NCBI GenBank assembly: GCA_046349915.1
Contig: JAXMBL010000004.1
Span: 1,488,001 to 1,552,000 of the forward strand
Origin: CAIXSC01 sp046349915
GTDB taxonomy: Bacteria; Planctomycetota; Planctomycetia; Pirellulales; Pirellulaceae
Reading direction: 5' to 3'
Length of the DNA: 64,000 nt
Translations under genes and position numbers: made by a program
In this document: piece after piece, positions 1 to 9,038 of the stretch
Layout of the letters: the number at the start of each line of letters is the position of its first letter
Position numbering within the stretch: the stretch's first letter is position 1
The notes under the pieces: model-generated
The model's input: the letters and a program-made list of their open reading frames with translations, nothing else
The model's database searches: none
What the model was told of the DNA's origin: nothing

Positions 1-1
1 C

Positions 2-2185
2 GAGATGCTGGTATTCGGCTTGAATACGGCGGTGCCGACTTCGGAAGTAAGTTACGGCTCGGTGTCGGTGGCGGTGGCGTCGACGATCACGGTTCAACCC
101 GACACTTTCAACGTCAACGAGGACAGCACGAATAATACGTTGACTCCCCTTGCTAATGATTCGCTGCCCGCGGGTTCGGCCGCGACGCTGACGATCACTC
201 AAGTAGGAGCCACGGATAAAGGAGGCACGGTCACGATTGCCGCCGATGGCAAGAGCGTGCGGTACACTCCTGCCGCGAATTTTAATGGCGCCGAGCATTT
301 CACCTATACGGTGACGGCCGGCGGCGAGACCTCGACCTCGACGGTGACGGTGACCGTGCAACCCGTGAACGACCCGCCCACCGCGGTCGCGGATTCGGTG
401 ATCATTCCCGAGGACAGCACGAACAACATTCTCGACGTGCTAGCCAACGATCTGCAAACGCCCGATACGGGCGAGACGCTGCGAGTGACGGCGGTCGCGA
501 CGCCAACCAATGGCACGACGTCGGTGGGACCGAACGGCGCGCATGTCGTTTACACGCCGCGGGCCGGCTTCCTGGGGACCGACACAATTGTCTACACGCT
601 ATCCGACGGTAACGGCGGTACTGCGCAGGGAACGGTGACGGTCACCGTGTCGAATTCCGCGGATCCGCCAGTCGCGGTCAACGATACGGCGACGGTAAAC
701 GAGGACAGCGAGAACACGACCATCAACGTTTTGGCGAACGACAACACGGGCGGCGACACGGGTGAAACGTTGACGATCACTCAGGTTGGCGCGACCGATA
801 AGGGGGGGGCGGTATCGATCGCGGCGAACAACGCGGGAATCGTCTACAAGCCCGCCGCCAACTTCTTCGGCACGGAGAAGTTCACTTACACCATCTCGGA
901 TGGCACCGCGACGACGGTCGGTACCGTCACCGTGACGGTCAATAACGTGAATGATGCTCCGGTCGTGAACGATGTCACTCAATTCGTCCAGAAGAACGTG
1001 GTGAATTTCGAGATTGATCTCTTAGTCGCCAACATGTCGGGACCAGATCCGACAGAGACGATGACGATTAGCGCGGTGACTCAACCCACTCATGGCACTG
1101 CGAGTATTTCCGCGGATGGGCGGTTCATTCGCTATACGCCGACAACGGATTACGTCGGACAGGATACGCTGACGTTCACCGTCCGAGATGCGGGAGGACT
1201 GACCGACACGGCAACCTTGACGATCACGGTTCGCGACTTTCTGCCCAGTACGTTCTCTGGCTTTTCGTTCATCGATGTCAACAACGACGGCGTCATGCAG
1301 CCGAATGAACATCCTCTCGGCGGCGTCGTGATTAATCTGTCTGGGACTGACACGAGCAACCAGACGGTGCAGCGGAGCGTCTTGACCGATGCCTCGGGTC
1401 GTTATGAATTCGCGGATTTGCCGCCGGGCGATTACACCGTGCTGCAAACCCAGCCCGAGATGCTGGTCAACGGCCACACGGTGGTCGGCGGCGCCGGATC
1501 AAGCACCGCCGATAATCGGATTCAAATCACGCTGGCCGAAGACACGCAGTTGATCGGCAATAATTTCGCGGAGCGGTTAGCGCCGACTCAGTTGCGAGTC
1601 CACGACTTCCTGGCTCGCTCACGCGTCTCGTATTTGACCGCGGCGGTGAACTCGACGGGCGCCGCGGCCTGGACCATTCCAGGTCCCGGATGGTCAGGCT
1701 ACTCCGCCATCAGCGTACGCAATTCGACTGCCACCGCGAATTCGCTCGAAATCCTCGCCACTCCGACCGGCGGCGCTCAACAGCAAGCAGTGATCGCGAA
1801 GAGCGACTCGCGCGTGCAGACCTTGGGAACGGCCAGCGGCGCGACGACTTATCGCATTTTCGGCGCTGCGACTTCGTTCAACTTCCAATCCGTGTCGAGC
1901 TCCAGCGGCTCTTCCTCGGGCGGCAGCGGCGAGGGCGAGTCGGCCGAAGGCGAGGGTGGTGTAGGGGAAGGCGTTTCCACCATGTCAGCGACGTTGGCCG
2001 CGACCTCGGATGCGGCCGTGCGGGACGATTTGATCGCTCAGTTGGACGCCGCGACGGAGCCAGCTGCCAGCCACTCACAGTCGTCAGCCAGCTCGACGTC
2101 AGGCGCCAGTCTGCTCGACTTCCTGGCTCGACGCCGATCGACATCTACCTATGCCGACGCGATCGACGCCATTTTGGGTGAGTAA
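2..2185 (+). CDS. Tandem Ig/cadherin-like repeat surface protein with SdrD-B-like domain (5' end outside window)
   Basis: The reading frame is open to the left edge, so this is the C-terminal part of a longer exported protein, probably an adhesin or cell-surface matrix protein. About four repeats of roughly 95 residues follow each other, each opening with an N-E-D-S motif, carrying L-x-V-L-A-N-D, then Y-T-P-x-x-x-F-x-G-x-x-x-F-x-Y-T, and ending in T-V-T-V-x-N-D-x-P. This is the cadherin-like/Big_9 'tandem-95' pattern. Repeats one and three share the peptide TLTITQVGATDKGG. They are followed by a prealbumin-like SdrD-B domain (near FSFIDVNNDGVMQPNE, a possible Ca2+ loop) and then by a Ser/Gly/Glu-rich low-complexity tail. 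No dockerin or LPXTG anchor is visible. Family-level function (adhesion) is inferred. Confidence 0.8.
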   Translation, partial: EMLVFGLNTAVPTSEVSYGSVSVAVASTITVQPDTFNVNEDSTNNTLTPLANDSLPAGSAATLTITQVGATDKGGTVTIAADGKSVRYTPAANFNGAEHFTYTVTAGGETSTSTVTVTVQPVNDPPTAVADSVIIPEDSTNNILDVLANDLQTPDTGETLRVTAVATPTNGTTSVGPNGAHVVYTPRAGFLGTDTIVYTLSDGNGGTAQGTVTVTVSNSADPPVAVNDTATVNEDSENTTINVLANDNTGGDTGETLTITQVGATDKGGAVSIAANNAGIVYKPAANFFGTEKFTYTISDGTATTVGTVTVTVNNVNDAPVVNDVTQFVQKNVVNFEIDLLVANMSGPDPTETMTISAVTQPTHGTASISADGRFIRYTPTTDYVGQDTLTFTVRDAGGLTDTATLTITVRDFLPSTFSGFSFIDVNNDGVMQPNEHPLGGVVINLSGTDTSNQTVQRSVLTDASGRYEFADLPPGDYTVLQTQPEMLVNGHTVVGGAGSSTADNRIQITLAEDTQLIGNNFAERLAPTQLRVHDFLARSRVSYLTAAVNSTGAAAWTIPGPGWSGYSAISVRNSTATANSLEILATPTGGAQQQAVIAKSDSRVQTLGTASGATTYRIFGAATSFNFQSVSSSSGSSSGGSGEGESAEGEGGVGEGVSTMSATLAATSDAAVRDDLIAQLDAATEPAASHSQSSASSTSGASLLDFLARRRSTSTYADAIDAILGE

Positions 2186-2220
2186 AGGGTTGCGATGTCT
2201 TCAAGCAAGTCAACCCAGTA

Positions 2221-2260
2221 GTGATTGCACCACGAATCACTCGAATCGGACGAATTGGTC
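2221..2260 (+). repeat. Dispersed non-coding repeat, copy A (CACGAAT.ACTCGAAT family)
   Basis: A stretch of about 35 bases that recurs almost unchanged at 33449-33490 (33 of 35 positions by eye) and in a diverged, inverted form at 33361-33402. The shared core is CACGAAT-N-ACTCGAATCGG followed by ACGAAT. It lies in the 220-base gap between a surface-protein gene and the convergent RRM gene. Its short translations (I-R-x-I-R-G type) are artefacts. Confidence 0.75.
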
Positions 2261-2407
2261 TTCCGAGATATGTCCAAATTGCTCGGACTGCCGTGATGAC
2301 CAGAGATATAGCCGATTCGAGATTTCAACCTGACGCTCAGCTAACTCTCTCTTACATCGAGGATTCGTGGACTATTCGCAGCTCGGCGAATTCGCCTGCG
2401 GTTCGGT

Positions 2408-2740
2408 CTAGCGGCGTCCACCGCCACCGCCGCCACCGTACGAAAAGCGACTTCCACCACCGCCACCACCACCGCCACGTGGACCGCGATCTTCGCGTGG
2501 ACGAGCCTCGTTGACGATCAGTGGTCGTCCTTCGTGCGGCTTATCGTGGAGCGCTTCGATGGCGGCTTCAGCGGCGGCGCCGTCGACCATTTCCACGAAA
2601 CCGAAGCCACGGCTGCGACCCGTATCGCGGTCTTGCACCACCTCGGCGCTACGCACCTCGCCGAACTCGGAAAACAGTTCGTTCAGCAGATCGCTATTCA
2701 CCTTGAAGCTCAAATTTCCCACGTACAACTTCTTGCCCAT
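2408..2740 (-). CDS. RRM-type glycine-rich RNA-binding protein
   Basis: A 110-residue single-RRM protein. RNP2 is KLYVGNLSF near residues 4-12 and RNP1 is RGFGFVEM near residues 44-51. After the RRM comes an Arg/Gly-rich tail with runs of glycine. Members of this family bind single-stranded RNA and in bacteria are usually abundant and often cold-induced, acting as RNA chaperones; the chaperone role here is inferred. The start is supported by a GGAG/GAAGG purine stretch immediately upstream. It faces the surface-protein gene convergently and stands alone as a transcription unit downstream of the dehydrogenase gene. Confidence 0.92.
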   Translation of the reverse strand: MGKKLYVGNLSFKVNSDLLNELFSEFGEVRSAEVVQDRDTGRSRGFGFVEMVDGAAAEAAIEALHDKPHEGRPLIVNEARPREDRGPRGGGGGGGGSRFSYGGGGGGGRR

Positions 2741-2968
2741 CCTTCAACTCCTGGATGCGGGGCAAACGACCCAATGGAGAACTTTCCGGGCCGAATCGAA
2801 AGGGACCAGACATGGTGGTCCGCCAGGTGGCGAGGCGAGCGAGAGCGGCTGAACGATTCGAAAGAGAATCTATGCTGCACTACTGATCGACAAACCAACT
2901 CGATTAATCATAGGCCGCGCGGAATTGCCGATCAATAGTGAGTGACGAGTAGGTGCTCGACCTATGGC

Positions 2969-3982
2969 CTAGATCAAGACAGTACCCGCGACCCATGGTT
3001 CCCCCTTCTCCAGTGCTTGCAAGTTGGCGACCGTGACGCGAGAGATTTCTCGTAGAGCTTCGCGAGTGAGGAATGCTTGGTGAGCGGTAACCAGCACGTT
3101 GGGAAAGGTGAGTAATCGCGCTAGTTCGTCGTCCTGCAATACCTCGCCCGAAAGATCTTGAAAGAAGACACCCTCTTCTTCCTCGTAGACATCGAGCGCG
3201 ACGCCTCCGAGCCGGCCCGATTTGAGCGATTCAATGAGCGCTTCCGTATCGATCAGTTTGCCGCGACTGACGTTTACCAGGAACGCGCCAGGTTTCATTT
3301 GAGCGAGAGATTCGCGGCGTATGACATGGTGAGTTTCTGGAGTCAGGGGGACGTGCAAGGAGATGACATCGCTGGTGCGGATCACCTGATCGGGCGTCAC
3401 ATACTCGACTCCACATGCATTGGCCCACGCATGATCGGGGAACGGGTCGTACGCGAGCACTCGCATGCCGAATCCACGCAGGATGCCCGCGGCGATGCGT
3501 CCGATTTTGCCAGTGCCGTAGATGCCCGCCGTCTTGCCGTGCAAGTCGAATCCCACGAGGCCTTGCAGGGAAAAGTTCTGTTCGCGGACTCGATTGTAGG
3601 CGCGGTGGATTTTGCGATTGAGCGTCAACAGCAGGGCCACCGCGTGTTCGGCGACCGCATGGGGCGAGTAAACGGCGACGCGGGAGACGGTGACGCCGAA
3701 TTGGCGAGCGGCGTCGAGATCGACGTTGTTAAAGCCAGTGCAGCGTAAGGCGACGAGCTTGACGCCTTGTTCACTCAGGGCTTGCAGGGTGGCGGCGTCG
3801 ATCTGATCGTTCACAAAAACACAGACGGCCGCGGCGCCCGCCGCCGCCGCGACGGTGTCGCGCGACAGACGAAAGTCCAGGAATCGCCATTGAACTAGGT
3901 CCGCCGCCTCAAGCTGTTGGGTGGCTTCGAGCAAATGCTCCCGGTCGTAGGCGCGAGTGTCAAAAACGGCGACGGTGAGCAT
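2969..3982 (-). CDS. ldhA: D-lactate dehydrogenase / D-2-hydroxyacid dehydrogenase
   Basis: A 337-residue NAD-dependent D-2-hydroxyacid dehydrogenase, closest in pattern to fermentative D-lactate dehydrogenase (pyruvate + NADH to D-lactate). The Rossmann fingerprint is GIYGTGKIG (around residue 155). The catalytic Arg lies in NVSRGKLID, the Glu in ALDVYEEEEGVFF, and the His in VTAHQAFLT. The EEEEGVFFQD loop is characteristic of LdhA rather than of phosphoglycerate dehydrogenase. GGAG sits eight bases before the ATG. The divergent small Cys-rich gene starts about 115 bases away. The substrate is inferred from family resemblance; other 2-keto acids are possible. Confidence 0.88.
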   Translation of the reverse strand: MLTVAVFDTRAYDREHLLEATQQLEAADLVQWRFLDFRLSRDTVAAAAGAAAVCVFVNDQIDAATLQALSEQGVKLVALRCTGFNNVDLDAARQFGVTVSRVAVYSPHAVAEHAVALLLTLNRKIHRAYNRVREQNFSLQGLVGFDLHGKTAGIYGTGKIGRIAAGILRGFGMRVLAYDPFPDHAWANACGVEYVTPDQVIRTSDVISLHVPLTPETHHVIRRESLAQMKPGAFLVNVSRGKLIDTEALIESLKSGRLGGVALDVYEEEEGVFFQDLSGEVLQDDELARLLTFPNVLVTAHQAFLTREALREISRVTVANLQALEKGEPWVAGTVLI

Positions 3983-4097
3983 TCGCGGGACTCCACAGCT
4001 TAACGAAGAGATTCTCTTGTCTTCCTACCGCGACACGCGTACAGTTCCTAGGGCGATTCCCCACGGCCAGTTGGGGAACGCGGAAAAGGCGTACGCT

Positions 4098-4610
4098 ATG
4101 TGGCTAGTTCGCGGCATCTTATCGGCGCTGTTAGTCTTCGGGCTAGTAGTCCCGCCGCGCACTTGTTGTGTTCTGATCGATTGCTGCCAGCGGAACGCCT
4201 GCTGTGACCTCGGAGGAACAATCTCCCCTGCTCTTGCGGCGGCAAAGACTGCTTCACCTGCGGCAGCAAAGTCTGCCGGCGCGTCGTGTTGCCGCCTATT
4301 GGCGACCAGCAAGTCGGGTGGCTCAGGCTCACCTGCGGCCGGGCTGAATGTCGCCAGTCCGCCTCTGAGTATGCCTCTGAGTGGCCATTCGGAGAAATGC
4401 CCGACCGAGCGTCCTTGTTGTCAGGTTCGCGTGGGAATGCTCGCGACTGGTCAAGGCTTGGGGTTGAGCTTGGCGACCGCCTTCGACGCAATCCCTTCGG
4501 TCATCGGTACTTTGGATCTTGGCCTTAGCAGTGCATGCACTCGCGTCGCTTCTCTCTCGCCTCTTCCGCGGCGTAATCTCCAAATTCTTCTCTGTTGCTG
4601 GCGGAATTAA
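4098..4610 (+). CDS. Small secreted Cys-rich protein, unknown function
   Basis: A 170-residue protein that I do not recognise. The frame is open further left, but the ATG at 4098 begins a good signal peptide (MWLVRGILSALLVFGLVV), so I chose it. The mature part has Cys pairs (TCC, DCC, ACC, SCC, PCC), an Ala/Lys/Ser-rich linker, and a C-terminus ending LLCCWRN. The many Cys pairs and the position just upstream of a Csp-type copper-storage gene suggest metal binding in the periplasm; this is inference only. The gap to the next gene is 115 bases. The antisense frames here are weaker (no signal peptide). Confidence 0.55.
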   Translation: MWLVRGILSALLVFGLVVPPRTCCVLIDCCQRNACCDLGGTISPALAAAKTASPAAAKSAGASCCRLLATSKSGGSGSPAAGLNVASPPLSMPLSGHSEKCPTERPCCQVRVGMLATGQGLGLSLATAFDAIPSVIGTLDLGLSSACTRVASLSPLPRRNLQILLCCWRN

Positions 4611-4725
4611 TGAGCTGGGGCGTGTAGGCGTGTTGGCGAGCGGTATTCGTCGCACGTCATTCGTTTCGCGTCATTCATCTCTTTCCAAGCTCAATCGGTA
4701 ATTCTCAGTTTTGAGGAGAAGTCTC

Positions 4726-5235
4726 ATGGCTATTCGTGGATTAAGTCGTCGAAATTTGGTGCGTGGAGCGTTGGGGTTGTCGGTAGCGGGGTTGGCTTCC
4801 GCGGGGATTCGTGGCTGGGGAAGCGACCCCATCACTGCCAGCTCGTCAAAGGCCGCTTGTTGCTCGCAAAGTGCCGCTGTTGCAGGCGCCGACGGTGGGT
4901 CGCCGGCCTGCGCCGATGGACAGGTCTGTAAAGGGGCGTGCGTCAAGGCCTGTCGCGATTGTGCCAAGGAGTGCAAGTCGTGTGCGACGTGCTGTCGGGG
5001 CGAGAAGTCCCTATGTGCCTCGGCCTGCGAAGCTTGCCATCACTTGTGCTTGGCTTGTGCGGTGCAATGTGAGAGTGGCGGAAAGCTGCATCGGGAATTC
5101 TGCGAGTTGTGTGCGAAGCAGTGTCTCGAGTGCGCCGCTCGTTGTGAAGAGTGCGGCAAGGAGTGCTGCAAGGCTTGTGCGGAGATGTGCCGTAAGTGTG
5201 CGGCTGCTTGCAAGGCCTGCTGTGGCGGGAAATAG
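4726..5235 (+). CDS. Csp-like four-helix-bundle copper-storage protein, Tat-exported
   Basis: A 169-residue protein of the Csp1/DUF326 type, whose members store many Cu(I) ions on Cys residues lining a four-helix bundle. About 40 Cys residues are spread in CxxC and CxxxC spacing through the mature part (for example KACRDCAKECKSCATCC and CAKQCLECAARCEECGKECC), with His at HHLC. The N-terminus carries a twin-arginine motif (SRRNLVRG) and a hydrophobic segment, so folding and export through Tat are expected, as for Csp1. The ATG at 4726 is preceded by GAGGAG at a suitable distance; the TTG at 4711 lies upstream of that site and is rejected. A strong hairpin follows the stop. No copper regulator or exporter is adjacent. 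Confidence 0.88.
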   Translation: MAIRGLSRRNLVRGALGLSVAGLASAGIRGWGSDPITASSSKAACCSQSAAVAGADGGSPACADGQVCKGACVKACRDCAKECKSCATCCRGEKSLCASACEACHHLCLACAVQCESGGKLHREFCELCAKQCLECAARCEECGKECCKACAEMCRKCAAACKACCGGK

Positions 5236-5267
5236 TGTAGTAACTCCACGGTAGAGAAAGTTGGCTG

Positions 5268-5297
5268 GGCAAGCTGCGGGAATTCCCGCAGCTTGCC
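5268..5297 (+). terminator. Perfect 13-bp stem after the Csp-like gene
   Basis: The arms GGCAAGCTGCGGG and CCCGCAGCTTGCC are exact complements around an AATT loop, 33 bases after the stop. The downstream tract (GCTTTCCCC) is only weakly U-rich, so this is either an intrinsic terminator or an mRNA-stabilising hairpin. Confidence 0.65.
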
Positions 5298-5410
5298 GTC
5301 GCTTTCCCCTGGTCGTTTGCTGGCGGACGTTTGCTGAGGTAGAGTGCAAGGAGGTGCAAAACAATCGCTGAGATTGGCGAGCAAGGTCATTGGGGGAGAA
5401 AGGCGAGTAT

Positions 5411-6472
5411 ATGGCGAAGGCGGAAAGTCGGACGGAAAAGGGGCCGGGACGCAACGGTTCGTCGGAACGCCTTCCAGGAGACTCCACGGTTGCGAACGCT
5501 ACGCGAGAATCAACGTCACTGGCTCAAGGAGATTTGGCTCAAGGGAGTTTGGCCGAGATGGTGGATGCCGTGCGCGAAGCGGCGGAAGGGACGCCCACGT
5601 TGCCCGAGCCACCCTCTGTCAATGGGCTCTATCTGAGTCACGAAGAACTCTCCGATCTTCACTCCTCGCGCGACTTCATTCATTTGTTGCGATCGAAAAG
5701 TGTGGATGCGGAGCGCATCAAGGCGTCGGTCAAGTACGAGTACGAGTTGGAATCGCTGCAAATCGAGTTGGTGAAGCTGCAACGCTGGATTCAGGAAAAG
5801 CGGTTACGGCTGGCCATTCTGTTTGAGGGGCGAGATGCCGCGGGCAAGGGTGGCACTATCCGTCGGTTCATTGAACATTTGAACCCGCGGGCCATGCGAG
5901 TCGTGGCGTTACCCAAACCGACCGAGGAAGAGGCGGGGCAGTGGTATTTTCAACGCTACATGCGGCAATTGCCCAACCCCGGCGAGATCGTATTCTTTGA
6001 TCGCAGTTGGTACAACCGAGCGGTGGTAGAGCCGGTCAATGGTTTCTGCTCGCGGGACCAATACGAGCGATTCATGCAACAAGTCCCTGAATTCGAGCAT
6101 ATGCTGGTCGAAGACGGGGTGTTTCTGGTCAAGTTCTGGTTCTCGATCTCGAAGGAAGTCCAGTTGGCTCGATTCGAATCGCGGAGGACCAACCCGCTGA
6201 AGCAATGGAAGTTGAGTCCCTTGGATTGCCGTGCTCAGGAATTGTGGGACGACTACACGCGGTACAAAGAGGTGATGTTCAGTCGGACTCACACCAGTTA
6301 CAGCCCATGGATCATTGTGAAAGCGAACAACAAACGCCGGGCGCGGCTGGAGAGTATTCGGCATGTGCTGTCGTTGATCGATTATGCGGGCAAGGACAAA
6401 GCTCGAGTTTCCCTGTTTCCTGACCCGAATGTCATTACTCGCTTTCATCGTGGCGCGGTGAAGATCGATTAG
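5411..6472 (+). CDS. ppk2: Polyphosphate kinase 2 (PPK2)
   Basis: A 353-residue PPK2-family enzyme transferring phosphate between polyphosphate and nucleotides. The P-loop is FEGRDAAGKGG (about residues 138-148), Walker B is FFDRSWYNRAVVE (about 195-207), and the lid segment contains RRTNPLKQWKLSPLD. These match single-domain PPK2 enzymes; the substrate level (GDP/ADP or AMP) cannot be fixed by eye. The first 85 residues are a polar, poorly conserved extension. The ATG at 5411 follows a purine-rich stretch; an in-frame GTG at 5390 is a weaker alternative. The downstream helicase gene begins 55 bases later. A copper/polyphosphate link with the upstream gene is possible but not shown. Confidence 0.92.
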   Translation: MAKAESRTEKGPGRNGSSERLPGDSTVANATRESTSLAQGDLAQGSLAEMVDAVREAAEGTPTLPEPPSVNGLYLSHEELSDLHSSRDFIHLLRSKSVDAERIKASVKYEYELESLQIELVKLQRWIQEKRLRLAILFEGRDAAGKGGTIRRFIEHLNPRAMRVVALPKPTEEEAGQWYFQRYMRQLPNPGEIVFFDRSWYNRAVVEPVNGFCSRDQYERFMQQVPEFEHMLVEDGVFLVKFWFSISKEVQLARFESRRTNPLKQWKLSPLDCRAQELWDDYTRYKEVMFSRTHTSYSPWIIVKANNKRRARLESIRHVLSLIDYAGKDKARVSLFPDPNVITRFHRGAVKID

Positions 6473-6527
6473 CAGATCGCCAAACAGTCGTCCCACGAGG
6501 GCGGGACAGGCGATATAATGCGCCGCC

Positions 6528-9023
6528 ATGAGTTCAGTCCTCGATTCCCTAAATCCGGCTCAGCGCGCCGCGGCGGAGCACGTCGACGGTCCCCTGCTCA
6601 TTCTGGCGGGCCCCGGCAGCGGCAAGACGCGAGTCGTCACTCACCGAATTGCTCATCTGCTCGAGCAAGGCATCCCGAGCCATCAAATCGTCGCCTTAAC
6701 CTTTACGAACAAGGCGGCCGAGGAGATGCGGACTCGCCTGGTTCGGATCGCTGGCGAGTCGTCTGTTTGGGTGGGGACGTTTCATCGGTTTTGCGCTCGG
6801 TTGCTGCGGCAATACTGTCAATGCGTGGGGCTGAGCGAGAACTTTTCGATCTTGGATGTCGACGACAGTCGCAAGCTGCTCGATGTCGCCATGCGCGAGG
6901 CGGACATTTCGGATGGCATGGCGACGCCGGACAAGGTGGCGCAGGCCATCAGTTGGGCGAAAAACCAACTGGTGACGCCTGAGGATTATCCCCAAGCGGG
7001 CGGCGGAGTCTGGAAGTCGGTGGTTGAAAAGGTCTACCCGCTTTATCAACGCCGACTCTTGACGGCCAATGCCGTCGACTTCGACGACTTGCTGCTGCAT
7101 GTCGCCGTGATGTTGAGGAACGAGCCCGATTTGCGCAAACGACTGGATGCTCGCTATCGGTACATAATGGTGGACGAGTATCAGGATACGAATTTGGCTC
7201 AGTACGCGATCGTTCGATCGTTGTCGGTCGAACATCCCAATCTTGCCGTCGTCGGAGATCCGGATCAATCGATTTACGGTTGGCGCGGCGCCAACGTCTC
7301 GAACATCCTCGAGTTCGAGCACGACTATCCGCGGGTGAAGGTTGTCAAACTGGAGCAGAATTACCGCAGCACGCCGAACATTCTGGCGGTTGCCGACGAA
7401 CTGATTCGGCACAACACGCGACGCAAGGAGAAGCATTTGCAGGCGGAGAGACCGGCTGGCAAGCCGGTGCGTTTGGTGTGCTGCCCCACGCATTCGGACG
7501 AATCCGAGGCGATTGCTCAACGCATCGCCGCCGACGTTCGTAGCGGCCAACGGCGTCCTCGCGATTTCGCGATCTTCTACCGCACGAATGCGTTGTCGCG
7601 CGGCTTGGAGCATGCCTTGCATCAATACGGCGTGCCGTATCAGATCGTGCATGGCGTCGAGTTTTATCAGCGCCGCGAAGTCAAGGACTTAGTGGCGTAC
7701 CTGCAATTGATCAATAATCCGGCGAATGACGCGGCCTTGCTGCGGGTGATCAATACGCCCGTGCGGGGGATTGGCAAGGCCACGATTCAACGTCTCGGCG
7801 AGCATGCCATGCAGGCGGGTGTCCCGATACTCGATGCCGCTCGGCGATGCGGCATGATTGGGGCGCTGACTGCACGAGCGACGATGAGCGTTGCTCGCTT
7901 TGTCACTCTTTTCGACCAACTCCGCGAGCATGCGACCGCGCCGGTCGAAGAGCTTTTGGGCCGAGTGCTCACGGCCACGGGGTATCGCAGCGAATTGGAG
8001 AAGTCGCAGGACCCGGACGATTTGGAACGCGTCGCGAACATCGACGAATTGCTGACTGCCGCTCGTGAATACGATATTCAGAACCCCGGACCAGCTCCGC
8101 TGGAAGGGTTTCTCGAGCAGACCGCTTTGACCGCGGATACGGATGATTGGGAGGCGAGCACCGACAAAGTCACGCTAATGACGTTGCATGCCGCCAAAGG
8201 GCTGGAGTTTCCGGTGGTGTTTCTGGTCGCGTTAGAGCAGGGATTGTTGCCGCATGAGCGAAGTCGCGAGGATTTCGCCCAGTTGGAAGAGGAGCGGCGG
8301 TTGCTGTTCGTGGGGATTACTCGGGCTCAAGACGAATTGCAGTTGAGTTACTGCCAGTACCGCATGTTGCGCGGGATGATGCGCCCGGCGATTCCGAGTT
8401 CGTTCTTGGTCGAGTTGCCTCGTCACGAGCTTGATACCAGCCTGCCAGCGGGCGGTTATGCGGCGCTGGCCGGTGAGGCAGAGAGTGACGAGGCGGCTGA
8501 TCCCGAGTGGGACGACGAGTCGGTCTATTTTCAGGCGGGCGATGATTCGCACGACGAGTCGGCGCCGAGTCGTCTTTCGAAAAAGCGTGCCACTGACGAA
8601 AACGAGGGCATCGACGATTTCTTCTCGGATGAGCCGGTAATCAAAAAGCCTCGACGGTCGCCAACGCATGGGGCTCAACCTTCGACGGTTCGGCAAACAT
8701 CTCACGATGACGATTCGGAGCAAACCGACGACAAACCTTTGGGGAAGACAGCCAGTCGAGCGGCGTTAGGAGCAAGTCCGACGAGTAAGCTCACCACCGC
8801 GGCCGCACTGTTTCAGCAAGGCGGGAGTAAGCCGCGAATTTCGCCTGATACGTTTTCGATGGGAATGTTGGTCAACCATCCCGAGTATGGAACGGGGAAG
8901 ATCGTCGCGCTCAGTCGCGAGGGAGTGCGAAGGCAAGCGTCGGTTGTGTTCTTCGCGGACGGCAAGGAACGCCGCTTCATGTTGATTCACGCTCATTTGC
9001 AACCCGTGGTTTCCGAGTCATAG
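6528..9023 (+). CDS. UvrD/PcrA-family superfamily 1 DNA helicase
   Basis: An 831-residue 3'-5' DNA helicase acting in repair and replication restart. Motifs in order: Q-motif SLNPAQRAA, Walker A GPGSGKT (residues 28-34), Ia TFTNKAAEEM, II VDEYQDTN (about 213), III DPDQSIYGWRG (about 244), IV QNYRS, V TLHAAKGLEFPVVF, and VI LLFVGITRAQDEL (about 595). The order and spacing fit PcrA/UvrD better than Rep or RecB. Residues about 650-770 form a long acidic and Ser/Lys-rich linker. A C-terminal segment (FSMGMLVNHPEYGTGKI...FADGKERRFM) resembles the PcrA/UvrD C-terminal Tudor-like domain that contacts RNA polymerase. The stop lies in a short tandem duplication leading into the next gene. Confidence 0.93.
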   Translation: MSSVLDSLNPAQRAAAEHVDGPLLILAGPGSGKTRVVTHRIAHLLEQGIPSHQIVALTFTNKAAEEMRTRLVRIAGESSVWVGTFHRFCARLLRQYCQCVGLSENFSILDVDDSRKLLDVAMREADISDGMATPDKVAQAISWAKNQLVTPEDYPQAGGGVWKSVVEKVYPLYQRRLLTANAVDFDDLLLHVAVMLRNEPDLRKRLDARYRYIMVDEYQDTNLAQYAIVRSLSVEHPNLAVVGDPDQSIYGWRGANVSNILEFEHDYPRVKVVKLEQNYRSTPNILAVADELIRHNTRRKEKHLQAERPAGKPVRLVCCPTHSDESEAIAQRIAADVRSGQRRPRDFAIFYRTNALSRGLEHALHQYGVPYQIVHGVEFYQRREVKDLVAYLQLINNPANDAALLRVINTPVRGIGKATIQRLGEHAMQAGVPILDAARRCGMIGALTARATMSVARFVTLFDQLREHATAPVEELLGRVLTATGYRSELEKSQDPDDLERVANIDELLTAAREYDIQNPGPAPLEGFLEQTALTADTDDWEASTDKVTLMTLHAAKGLEFPVVFLVALEQGLLPHERSREDFAQLEEERRLLFVGITRAQDELQLSYCQYRMLRGMMRPAIPSSFLVELPRHELDTSLPAGGYAALAGEAESDEAADPEWDDESVYFQAGDDSHDESAPSRLSKKRATDENEGIDDFFSDEPVIKKPRRSPTHGAQPSTVRQTSHDDDSEQTDDKPLGKTASRAALGASPTSKLTTAAALFQQGGSKPRISPDTFSMGMLVNHPEYGTGKIVALSREGVRRQASVVFFADGKERRFMLIHAHLQPVVSES

Positions 9024-9038
9024 ATGCTCGAGTCATAG

